A stretch of 5,115 nucleotides of DNA from Terrimesophilobacter sp044508495 (GTDB lineage Bacteria; Actinomycetota; Actinomycetes; Actinomycetales; Microbacteriaceae): contig JBIQHP010000122.1 of assembly GCA_044508495.1 (NCBI GenBank), forward strand, positions 1-5,115. The letters run 5' to 3'. Below the pieces are notes generated by a model, which ran no database searches, was not told the origin of the DNA, and worked only from the letters and a program-made list of their open reading frames with translations. Each line of letters opens with the position of its first letter. The stretch's first letter is position 1. Made by a program: the position numbers and the translations under genes. Positions 1 to 4,951 of this stretch are shown here, one piece after another.

Positions 1-48
1 GACGTCGCCGTGCTGCACTCCGGCTCCGCGGGAGGCGGCGGACGATGA
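1..48 (+). CDS. 3' end of an upstream gene, product unknown (partial)
   Basis: Frame 1 is open from the window edge to a TGA at 46-48 and reads DVAVLHSGSAGGGGR. The TGA overlaps the ATG of the following PadR gene as ATGA, the usual layout of translationally coupled operon partners, which is the main reason to believe this frame. The Gly-rich end is a flexible tail. In actinobacteria, PadR genes with a long helical C-terminus often follow a gene for a DUF4097-type beta-strand-repeat protein. The residues DVAVLHSGS would suit a last beta strand of such a protein, but 15 residues cannot establish the family. Confidence 0.55.
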   Translation, partial: DVAVLHSGSAGGGGR

Positions 49-653
49 CCCCTCCGGTCTTCGCGCACGGCCACCTGAGGCTCTACCTGCTGAGCCTTCT
101 CGCCGACGAGCCCATGCACGGCTATGAGCTCATCCTCGCCCTCGAGGAGCGCTTCGGCGGAACCTACACCCCGAGCGCCGGCACCATCTACCCCCGCCTG
201 GCGAAGCTCGAGGAGGAGGGCCTCGTGAGCAAGTCAGCGGATGGCCGCAAGACGGTCTACGCGATCACGGATACCGGCCGCGCCGAGCTCGCCGCGCGGC
301 AGCACGAGCTCGACGAGATCGAGAACGACCTCACCGACTCGGTGCGCCGGCTCGCCGACGAGGTGCGCTCGAGCGTCAACCAGGCGATGAAGAGCCTGCG
401 CGCGGACCTCGCTGCGGCCGCCAGGGAGGCCCGCACAGAAGCCCGCTCCGCCGGGCGCACGGTGCGCAACGACGTGCGGGAGACGGTGAGCGGTCACCTG
501 CGCGAGGCCGAGATCGTGCTCAACGACTTCCGGCACGAGGTGCGCTCGGAGCTGCGGAGCATGGCGGCGCGGAGCGAGCTCACGGGCGAGACGGTCACCG
601 CTCTCAAGGGGCAGCTCGACGACGTGCGCTCGACGCTGTTCCGCGTCGACTGA
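45..653 (+). CDS. PadR-family transcriptional regulator with long C-terminal helix
   Basis: This is a cytoplasmic DNA-binding repressor-type protein of 202 residues. Residues 8-82 form a PadR winged helix-turn-helix. They include the HGYEL segment (25-29), the recognition helix region SAGTIYPRLAKLEEEGL (44-60), a charged wing around SADGRKTVYAIT (64-75), and the closing TDTGRAEL. Residues 85-200 are almost entirely helix-forming (Ala, Glu, Arg, Asp, Leu), without prolines or membrane segments, and probably form a coiled-coil dimerisation or effector region. This tail is longer than in PadR proteins of about 110 residues. A GGAGG at 31-35, 9 nt before the ATG, supports the start, and the ATGA overlap couples it to the upstream gene. 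PadR proteins usually repress a neighbouring operon and respond to small molecules or cell-envelope stress; the ligand cannot be told here. The likely targets are its own operon and the gene upstream of it. Family assignment is secure; its regulon is unknown. Confidence 0.93.
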   Translation: MTPPVFAHGHLRLYLLSLLADEPMHGYELILALEERFGGTYTPSAGTIYPRLAKLEEEGLVSKSADGRKTVYAITDTGRAELAARQHELDEIENDLTDSVRRLADEVRSSVNQAMKSLRADLAAAAREARTEARSAGRTVRNDVRETVSGHLREAEIVLNDFRHEVRSELRSMAARSELTGETVTALKGQLDDVRSTLFRVD

Positions 654-663
654 GGCTTCGGCC
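654..663. terminator. Small UUCG hairpin between convergent stops (weak terminator candidate)
   Basis: GGC-TTCG-GCC lies in the 12-nt gap between the PadR stop (651-653) and the minus-strand stop (666-668). The C(UUCG)G tetraloop is exceptionally stable in RNA. However, the stem is only 3 bp and no T-run follows on either strand, so an intrinsic terminator role is tentative. Confidence 0.3.
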
Positions 664-665
664 CG

Positions 666-1304
666 CTACGGAGCGAATCCGACCGGGATGTGCAGATCCT
701 GCACCCGGTCGTTGAGCGCGGTGTGGTCGTTGCGCGTGTAGATCGCGCAGCGGTCCGCCCGGCAGTCGATGCCCCCGCCGACCGGATCGGCGACCTCGAG
801 GTAGGCGGTGAAGGTCCCCGCCGACTCGTCGTCGTAGCTGCGGGCGCCGAAGAGCCGCCACGCCCAGTCGTCGTTGATCCAGTTCGACGGCGCCCATTGG
901 ACGGTACCCGCCTCGACATCCTGCTGCTCCTGATCGGGGACGCCGCCGAGACAGGGGTGCGGCTTCTCGCCGGCGGGAGTCACGGCGCAGATGGCGACGT
1001 AGATGCCTCGGCTGCCGTCGTAGCCGCCGCCGGTCACGACGATCCGGTCGCCCGGTTCGAGTGCCGACGTGTCGAGCGACCCGTCCTCCGCGGCGACCGT
1101 GAGCGTGCGGCTCCGGCCGTCGTCGCCGGTCGCGGTGACGCTCAGGGGCCAGTCCTCCCCGGTGTCGGCCTGGTTGCTCGAGCCCTGTGGCGTGTGCGTG
1201 AGGATCGGCACCACCACGAGCGCTACGGGTACGAGGATGACGACGAGGATGCCTGCGGCGATCCACCACCACATCCTGCGCCGAGAACTACGCGACTCTG
1301 CCAC
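666..1304 (-). CDS. Membrane-anchored secreted protein, possible neocarzinostatin/Ig-like fold
   Basis: The protein has 212 residues. Arg/Ser-rich residues 1-10 precede a hydrophobic helix (about 11-36, starting MWWWIAAG), consistent with an N-in signal anchor. A polar linker (37-52) leads to an extracytoplasmic domain rich in Gly, Thr and Val, as in beta sandwiches. LEPGDRIVVTGGGYDGSRGIYVAIC (82-106) resembles the first strands of neocarzinostatin-like and HtaA-associated Ig domains. The ending IDCRADRCAIYTRNDHTAL..DRVQDLHIPVGF (179-210) resembles the last strands of those actinobacterial surface proteins. The four cysteines (106, 118, 181, 186) could form two disulfides outside the cell. 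The start is GTG, with a TAGACT box 6 nt upstream and no Shine-Dalgarno; an ATG at codon 11 would lose the basic N-terminus. The gene converges on padR and diverges from the fluoride channel operon. That it is a secreted, membrane-tethered protein is fairly sure. The fold is from remembered family resemblance, and the ligand is unknown. Confidence 0.75.
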   Translation of the reverse strand: MAESRSSRRRMWWWIAAGILVVILVPVALVVVPILTHTPQGSSNQADTGEDWPLSVTATGDDGRSRTLTVAAEDGSLDTSALEPGDRIVVTGGGYDGSRGIYVAICAVTPAGEKPHPCLGGVPDQEQQDVEAGTVQWAPSNWINDDWAWRLFGARSYDDESAGTFTAYLEVADPVGGGIDCRADRCAIYTRNDHTALNDRVQDLHIPVGFAP

Positions 1305-1310
1305 GCGAGA

Positions 1311-1316
1311 AGTCTA
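1311..1316 (-). promoter_or_regulatory. Candidate -10 box (TAGACT) for the membrane-anchored protein gene
   Basis: Read on the minus strand, TAGACT is followed by 6 nt and then the GTG start at 1304. This places the expected transcription start at or within a base of the start codon, giving a leaderless mRNA. No good TTGACA-like -35 box is seen at the expected distance. The same spacing recurs before two other genes in the window. Confidence 0.45.
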
Positions 1317-1343
1317 GAGCGCCTGACGTCGCCGTCGCGGGTG

Positions 1344-1349
1344 TAGTGT
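1344..1349 (+). promoter_or_regulatory. Candidate -10 box (TAGTGT) for the fluoride channel operon
   Basis: TAGTGT ends 8 nt before the GTG at 1358. A partial -35 match, CTGACG, lies at 1323-1328 with a short 15-nt spacer. If used, transcription would start near 1356-1358, making GTG 1358 a leaderless start and ruling out the in-frame GTG at 1346, which lies inside the box. No fluoride riboswitch (crcB motif) can be recognised in this 53-nt divergent gap. Confidence 0.4.
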
Positions 1350-1357
1350 CGCAGCTT

Positions 1358-1789
1358 GTGGCGGAACAATCCGGATCGCGCGGCTTCGGCGCGCTCGCCA
1401 TGGTGACCGTGTTCGCCGGCGGAACTCTCGGCACCGGATTGCGCCTCCTCCTCGACCTCCTCCTCCCGCACGAGGAGACAGGGTTTCCGCTGAGCACTCT
1501 CCTCGTCAACATCGCGGGCTCCTTCGCACTCGGCATGCTCGTGTCGCTGCTCTGGCGGCGAGTGCCCGACTGGCTGAGAGCCGGGCTCGGAGCAGGCCTC
1601 ATCGGCTCGTTCACGACCTTCTCCGGCGTCGCGGTGTCGCTCGTCGCGCAGGGCTCCCACGGGCTGTGGGCGCTCGCCGGCGGCTACCTCGCCCTCTCGC
1701 TCGTGCTCGGACTCGCTGCGGCGGCGCTCGGCCTCCGGCTCGGGCGACGTCCCTCGGCGAGGGCGACGATCGACTGGGTCGACGAATGA
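1358..1789 (+). CDS. crcB: Fluoride channel subunit FluC/CrcB, first paralogue
   Basis: This is a small four-helix membrane protein of 143 residues that exports fluoride as half of a dual-topology dimer. Helices lie at about 15-36, 45-66, 75-99 and 104-126. Family marks are GTLGTGLR ending at Arg29, LLVNIAGSFALG with the pore-region Asn51, and GLIGSFTTFSG (80-90) with the TTF of the central Na+ site. Basic residues cluster in the loop between helices 2 and 3 (RRVPDWLR, 67-74) and in the tail (RLGRRPSAR), so both ends should face the cytoplasm. The second phenylalanine of the usual TTFSTF Phe box is Val91, and the glutamate expected three residues later is Ser94. This subunit therefore has a partly degenerate pore face. 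The start is chosen at GTG 1358 because a TAGTGT box lies 8 nt upstream; GTG 1346 would add 4 residues. It overlaps the second paralogue by ATGA. Confidence 0.92.
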   Translation: MAEQSGSRGFGALAMVTVFAGGTLGTGLRLLLDLLLPHEETGFPLSTLLVNIAGSFALGMLVSLLWRRVPDWLRAGLGAGLIGSFTTFSGVAVSLVAQGSHGLWALAGGYLALSLVLGLAAAALGLRLGRRPSARATIDWVDE

Positions 1790-2160
1790 CCCTCTGGCTC
1801 GCGATCGTGACGATGGCGGCGGGCGGTGTCGCCGCCGCCATCCGGTATCTCGTGTCGCTCTCGCTCGCACGCACCTCGGATGCCGAGGGCTTCCCCTGGG
1901 CCGTCCTCGTCGTGAACGTGGTCGGCTCGGCCGTGGGGGGCGCCGTGCTCGGGCTGTCTCAGCATGCGGGGCTCTCCGCCGACATCCAGTTCCTCGTGCT
2001 CACCGGGGTGTGCGGCGGACTCACGACGTTCAGCACCTTCAGCGTCGAGACGGTGCAGCTCGTGCGCGCGAGCCGCTGGCGCGCCGCCCTGCTGAGCGTC
2101 GGGCTCAACCTCGTGGTCGGACTCGGCGCATGCCTCCTCGGCTACCTGCTGTTCCGCTGA
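1786..2160 (+). CDS. crcB: Fluoride channel subunit FluC/CrcB, second paralogue
   Basis: This is the partner subunit of the fluoride channel, 124 residues, also with four helices (about 2-25, 36-58, 66-92, 99-123). It carries the complete family signature: GGVAAAIRY (Arg20), LVVNVVGSAVGG (Asn44), and GVCGGLTTFSTFSVE with both Phe box residues (Phe82, Phe85) and Glu88. Basic residues lie in the helix 1-2 loop (LART) and the helix 3-4 loop (RASRWR), while the helix 2-3 loop (SQHAGLSAD) has none. This predicts both ends outside, opposite to the first paralogue. Homodimeric FluC proteins insert both ways; paired genes with fixed opposite topologies normally make heterodimers, which I infer here. 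The ATG overlaps the upstream stop as ATGA and no clear Shine-Dalgarno is seen, so translation is probably coupled, giving equal amounts of the two subunits. Confidence 0.94.
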   Translation: MTLWLAIVTMAAGGVAAAIRYLVSLSLARTSDAEGFPWAVLVVNVVGSAVGGAVLGLSQHAGLSADIQFLVLTGVCGGLTTFSTFSVETVQLVRASRWRAALLSVGLNLVVGLGACLLGYLLFR

Positions 2161-2176
2161 GCCTCAGCCCTCCCGC

Positions 2177-2182
2177 TAGATT
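2177..2182 (+). promoter_or_regulatory. Candidate -10 box (TAGATT) for the class V aminotransferase-like gene
   Basis: TAGATT lies in the 28-nt gap after the fluoride channel operon and ends 6 nt before the ATG at 2189. No Shine-Dalgarno sequence precedes that ATG. A leaderless transcript starting at or next to the ATG is the simplest reading. No convincing -35 box is visible, as it would fall inside the end of the previous gene. Confidence 0.5.
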
Positions 2183-2188
2183 CGAATC

Positions 2189-3403
2189 ATGAGCTATGAC
2201 ATCGACTCGGTTCGCGCCGACTTCCCCGCGCTCGCGAGCGGGTCCGCCCACTTCGACGGCCCCGGCGGCACGCAGACGCCGCGGCAGGTGATCGAGGCGA
2301 TCGCCGACACCCTCAGCGGGCCGCTCTCGAATCGCGGAACCGTCACGGCGGGCGAGTCCAACGCCGAGAAGACGGTGTCGGATGCCCGCGCGGCGATCGC
2401 GGATCTCGTGGGCGGCGAGGCGGGCGGCGTGGTCTTCGGCCGAAGCGCGACGCAGCTCTGCTACGACTTCTCCCGCTGGGTCTCGCGCGACTGGGGCGCC
2501 GGCGACGAGGTCGTCGTGACGAGGCTCGACCACGACTCCAACGTGCGCCCCTGGGTGCAGGCCGCCGAACGCACCGGCGCGACGGTGCGCTGGCTCGACT
2601 TCGATCCGCAGACTTCGGAGCTCGACGACGTGGCGACCGTGCTCTCCGACCGCACGAAGCTCGTCGCCGTGACCGCCGCCTCGAACCTCATCGGCACGAA
2701 ACCGCCCGTCGCCACGATCGCGGCTGCGGCCCATGCCGCCGGCGCCCTCGTCTACGTCGACGGGGTGCACTTCACGGCGCACTGCCCGGTCGACGTGGCG
2801 GAGCTCGGGGCCGACTTCTACGCCTGCTCGCCGTACAAGTTCCTCGGGCCGCACCTCGGCGCGCTCACCGCCTCGCCGGCGCTTCTCGAGACGCTCCAGC
2901 CCGACAAGCTTCTCCCCTCGACCAACCAGGTCCCGGAGCGCTTCGAGTTCGGGACGCTCCCCTACGAGCTGCTCGCGGGGGTCGCCGCGGCGGTCGACTA
3001 CCTTTCCGGGCTGGGCGCGCCCGCAGGCGGACGGGATGCCGGCACGACGCGGCGCGAGAGCCTCGTCGCCGCCTTCGGCAGGCTCGAGGCCTACGAGGAT
3101 GCGCTGCTCGCCCGGCTGGAGGACGGCATCCGGGAACTGCCCGGCGTGACCGTCCACTCTCGCGCCGCCGACCGCACCCCGACGCTCCTGCTCACGTTCG
3201 AGGACCGGGACACGGAGGATGCCTACGAGTTCCTCGCCGCGCGCGGAGTGGATGCGCCGTCCTCGAACTTCTACGCGCTTGAGGCGAGCCGACGGCTCGG
3301 CCTCGGGGACTCCGGGGGGCTGCGTGTCGGCCTCGCCCCCTACACGAACGACGAGGACCTCGACCGCCTGCTCGCCGGCCTCGCCGCCTTCCTCGCATCC
3401 TGA
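2189..3403 (+). CDS. Cysteine desulfurase-like PLP enzyme, VC1184-type class V aminotransferase
   Basis: This is a cytoplasmic fold-type I PLP enzyme of 404 residues, a usual length for the group. An N-terminal FDGPGGTQTP (22-31) opens the fold. LDHDSNVRPW (113-122) matches the desulfurase HHxNxxPW region, with His115 expected to stack on the PLP ring. VYVDGVHFTAH (188-198) holds Asp191, which contacts the PLP nitrogen. SPYKFLGPHLG (214-224) has Lys217 as the Schiff-base lysine. The C-terminal GGLRVGLAPYTNDEDLDRL has Arg379 for the substrate carboxylate. PGGTQ, GVHFTAH and YKFLGPH are the pattern I recall for the VC1184 (TIGR01976) subfamily. The loop that carries the persulfide cysteine in IscS/SufS reads APSSNFYAL (356-364) and has no Cys; the only cysteines are 91, 199 and 213. 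Classical sulfur mobilisation is therefore doubtful, and a lyase or transferase on another amino acid is possible. It has its own promoter and converges on the monooxygenase gene. Confidence 0.9.
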   Translation: MSYDIDSVRADFPALASGSAHFDGPGGTQTPRQVIEAIADTLSGPLSNRGTVTAGESNAEKTVSDARAAIADLVGGEAGGVVFGRSATQLCYDFSRWVSRDWGAGDEVVVTRLDHDSNVRPWVQAAERTGATVRWLDFDPQTSELDDVATVLSDRTKLVAVTAASNLIGTKPPVATIAAAAHAAGALVYVDGVHFTAHCPVDVAELGADFYACSPYKFLGPHLGALTASPALLETLQPDKLLPSTNQVPERFEFGTLPYELLAGVAAAVDYLSGLGAPAGGRDAGTTRRESLVAAFGRLEAYEDALLARLEDGIRELPGVTVHSRAADRTPTLLLTFEDRDTEDAYEFLAARGVDAPSSNFYALEASRRLGLGDSGGLRVGLAPYTNDEDLDRLLAGLAAFLAS

Positions 3404-3406
3404 CCC

Positions 3407-3514
3407 TCGGCCCTATTAACCCGTTTCAAGGGGTTTTTGGGGCAAACAGCCCCGGATGCCGTTGCCGGCTCGCCTGAGAGCGCTCAACTCCTTGAAACGG
3501 GTCGTAAGGGCTGG
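3407..3514. repeat. Long inverted repeat with inner hairpins filling a convergent intergenic gap
   Basis: The arms 3419-3435 and 3486-3502 are 17-bp inverted repeats with one mismatch (G3432 against T3489, a G-U pair in RNA). Their outer 13 bp (3419-3431 with 3490-3502) are perfect. Beyond a 4-by-4 internal loop the pairing resumes: 3407-3414 with 3507-3514, 8 bp including two G-U pairs. Inside lie GGGGC-AAACA-GCCCC (3439-3453), GCCG-TTGC-CGGC (3458-3469) and GAG-AGCG-CTC (3476-3485). The element starts 3 nt after one stop codon and ends 5 nt before the other. A competing plus-strand hairpin, AACCC/GGGTT (3418-3422, 3431-3435), is followed by TTT and could act as a weak terminator. The element may be a bidirectional terminator, a structured RNA or a MITE-like repeat; the sequence alone does not decide. 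Confidence 0.8.
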
Positions 3515-3519
3515 CGGGC

Positions 3520-4617
3520 TCAGAGGTTGCTGAGGGTCGCGACGACCTGGCGCGCGATCTGCCGACCGGCCCGGTTCGCGCCGATCGTGCTCGCCTGGGG
3601 GCCGTAGCCGGCGAAGAAGATCCGCGCATCCTTCCAGGAGGAGCCGTTGCCGACCGTCACACCGCCCTCCTTCTCGCGCAGCTTGAGCGGCGCGAGGTGC
3701 CGTAGCTCGGGGCGGAACCCGGTCGACCAGAGGATCGCATCCGCCCTCTGGAAGGTGCCGTCCTCCCAGCGCACGCCAGCCGGTTCGATCGAGGAGAACA
3801 TCGGCTTCGCCAGGAGCAGGCCGCGGTCGATGGCCGCCTGGATGCGCCGGGTGCGCGGCACGCCGGTGCCGCTCACGATGCTCGGCAGGGCCCGGCCGGC
3901 TCGGGCGGCCTCGTCCTGCATCGCCACGGCCGCCTCGCGCGCCTCGAGGTTGAGCTCGCTCTCGTCCAGGAACTCGATCGGTCGCCTGCTGACCCAGACG
4001 AGCTCGGCGGCCACCCCCTCGAGCTCCAGGAGGAAGCCGATCGCGGAGGTCCCTCCGCCGACCACGACGACGCTCTTGCCGCGGAACTCCTCCGCCGACT
4101 CGTAGTCGCTCGTATGCAGGTGCCGGCCCGCGAAGGAGTCGAGCCCGGGGTACCACGGGATGAACGGCGAGCCCCAGGTGCCCGTCGCGTTGACGACGAC
4201 ATCGGTCGTGAGCTCGTGGGAGACGCCCTCGGCATCCGTGTACTCGACGACGAGGTCGAGGCCGCGATTCGACACGGCGCGCACGTCGGCCGGGCGCACG
4301 ATCCGCAGGTCGTAGAACTCCTCGTACTGCCGGTAGTAGTCGGCCACGACCTCCTTGGCCGGGAGGGTTCGATCGGCCTCGTCGAAGGTCAGGCCGAGCG
4401 CATCCATGCCCGGCAGGTCGTTGATGCGGTGGGCCGAGCCGATGCGCAACGCCTCCCAGCGCAGCTGCCAGGCGCCGCCCGTTCCCGGCCCGCGATCGAG
4501 CACGACGAAGTCGGTCCCGGGCTCCAGGCCGAGTCGCTGGAGGTAGTACGAGGCTGAGAGTCCGGCCTGCCCCGCGCCGATGACGACGACCTGCGGATGC
4601 GACGGGGCGGAGCTCAC
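3520..4617 (-). CDS. FAD/NAD(P)H-dependent monooxygenase, FMO/CzcO-like
   Basis: This is a class B-type flavoprotein of 365 residues, probably cytosolic, expected to use NADPH and O2 to oxygenate a soft nucleophile (N, S) or another small substrate that cannot be named. The FAD Rossmann motif is VVIGAGQAGL (11-20). GTGGAWQLRW (45-54) follows as the usual FAD-contact region. NATGTW (143-148) is the first ATG-type linker. FAGRHLHTSDY (162-172) fits the FMO fingerprint FxGxxxHxxxY, with Tyr where Baeyer-Villiger enzymes have Trp or Pro. VVVVGGGTSA (183-192) is the NAD(P)H Rossmann motif. ILWSTGFRPEL (295-305) is the second linker. ARIFFAGYGP (331-340) and the basic end close the FAD site. It is somewhat shorter than eukaryotic FMOs, as are many bacterial members. 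The start is GTG with a TAACGT box 6 nt upstream and no Shine-Dalgarno. The gene is divergent from DUF3073 and convergent with the PLP enzyme. Confidence 0.92.
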   Translation of the reverse strand: MSSAPSHPQVVVIGAGQAGLSASYYLQRLGLEPGTDFVVLDRGPGTGGAWQLRWEALRIGSAHRINDLPGMDALGLTFDEADRTLPAKEVVADYYRQYEEFYDLRIVRPADVRAVSNRGLDLVVEYTDAEGVSHELTTDVVVNATGTWGSPFIPWYPGLDSFAGRHLHTSDYESAEEFRGKSVVVVGGGTSAIGFLLELEGVAAELVWVSRRPIEFLDESELNLEAREAAVAMQDEAARAGRALPSIVSGTGVPRTRRIQAAIDRGLLLAKPMFSSIEPAGVRWEDGTFQRADAILWSTGFRPELRHLAPLKLREKEGGVTVGNGSSWKDARIFFAGYGPQASTIGANRAGRQIARQVVATLSNL

Positions 4618-4623
4618 ACGATT

Positions 4624-4629
4624 ACGTTA
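4624..4629 (-). promoter_or_regulatory. Candidate -10 box (TAACGT) for the monooxygenase gene
   Basis: On the minus strand TAACGT is followed by 6 nt and then the GTG at 4617. The geometry equals that before the genes starting at 1304 and 2189, and again implies a leaderless transcript. A short stem AGGC-TTC-GCCT at 4654-4664 lies upstream; whether it is an operator is unknown. No clear -35 box is seen. Confidence 0.45.
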
Positions 4630-4670
4630 CCCGGCCGTCCGCAGAAGGCCGCGAGGCTTCGCCTGCATGC

Positions 4671-4710
4671 TAAAGTTGGAAGTTAGTTTTGGAATCCTTG
4701 TAGGTGAATT
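4671..4710 (+). promoter_or_regulatory. AT-rich promoter region for the DUF3073 gene
   Basis: This 40-nt stretch is much richer in A and T than its surroundings and contains two TANNNT candidates, TAAAGT (4671-4676) and TAGTTT (4684-4689). Either would give a 5' leader of about 60-75 nt. A TTGGAA sequence occurs at 4676, 4689 and 4736 and may be part of a -35 element or a binding site. I cannot choose one promoter with confidence. Confidence 0.4.
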
Positions 4711-4745
4711 CTGAGCATCGCCGTGTGCACTCAGGTTGGAATCGT

Positions 4746-4752
4746 GAGGGGG
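4746..4752 (+). promoter_or_regulatory. Strong Shine-Dalgarno site of the DUF3073 gene
   Basis: GAGGGGG ends 6 nt before the ATG at 4759. This fixes the start and contrasts with the promoter-proximal starts of the other transcription units. A potential 5-bp stem, CTGAG/CTCAG (4711-4715, 4730-4734), lies just upstream in the leader. Confidence 0.75.
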
Positions 4753-4758
4753 TAACCC

Positions 4759-4950
4759 ATGGGACGTGGTCGCCAGAAGGCCAAGCACACCAAGGTTGCC
4801 AGGGAGCTGAAGTACTTCAGCCCGGACACCAACTACGACGCGCTCGAGCGCGAGCTGACGCACGCCGAGAAGAACGAGGCCATGGAGAAGTGGCCGGAGT
4901 ACAGCCACGCCGGCGAGGAGACCGAACAGGGCAGTAACCAGCGCGGCTGA
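4759..4950 (+). CDS. DUF3073 family small basic-start protein
   Basis: This is a protein of 63 residues. The N-terminal block MGRGRQKAKHTKVARELKY (1-19), followed by SPDTNYDALERELT, is the conserved core of DUF3073, a family found throughout Actinobacteria, often near purine synthesis genes. The first 18 residues are strongly basic. Residues 24-44 are charged and helix-forming, and the tail (48-63) is acidic to polar and probably disordered. There is no signal peptide, membrane segment or cysteine. The function is unknown; the basic start would suit nucleic-acid or ribosome contact, but that is only inference. The strong Shine-Dalgarno, ATG start and AT-rich upstream region suggest high expression. 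The stop is 1 nt from the stop of the convergent gene on the other strand. Confidence 0.95.
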   Translation: MGRGRQKAKHTKVARELKYFSPDTNYDALERELTHAEKNEAMEKWPEYSHAGEETEQGSNQRG

Positions 4951-4951
4951 A

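Noticed and set aside
604..1272. Long open frames overlapping the membrane-anchored protein gene on both strands
   Set aside because: These are Arg/Gly/Pro-rich shadows. Only the 666-1304 minus frame has a signal anchor, paired cysteines and sensible composition.
1346..1348. GTG at 1346 as the start of the first fluC
   Set aside because: It adds only four residues, has no Shine-Dalgarno, and lies within the TAGTGT box that best explains a start at 1358. It remains possible.
2105..3157. A 350-codon open frame on the minus strand across the PLP enzyme gene
   Set aside because: It is antisense to a gene with full catalytic motifs. Its translation is Arg/Gly/Glu-rich without recognisable domains, which is typical of a GC-rich shadow frame.
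3419..3502. tRNA or integron attC site in the inverted repeat
   Set aside because: The 13-17 bp closing stem, the loop sizes and the lack of T-loop or anticodon features exclude a tRNA. The RYYYAAC/GTTRRRY core boxes of attC are not present as a matched pair.
3419..3510. IS element ends with target duplication
   Set aside because: The arms look like short terminal repeats, but there is no transposase and no clear flanking direct repeat. At most it is MITE-like.
3416..4156. A second minus-strand open frame inside the monooxygenase gene and its 3' gap
   Set aside because: It is out of frame with the clear FMO motifs, low-complexity in composition, and would run through the inverted-repeat element.
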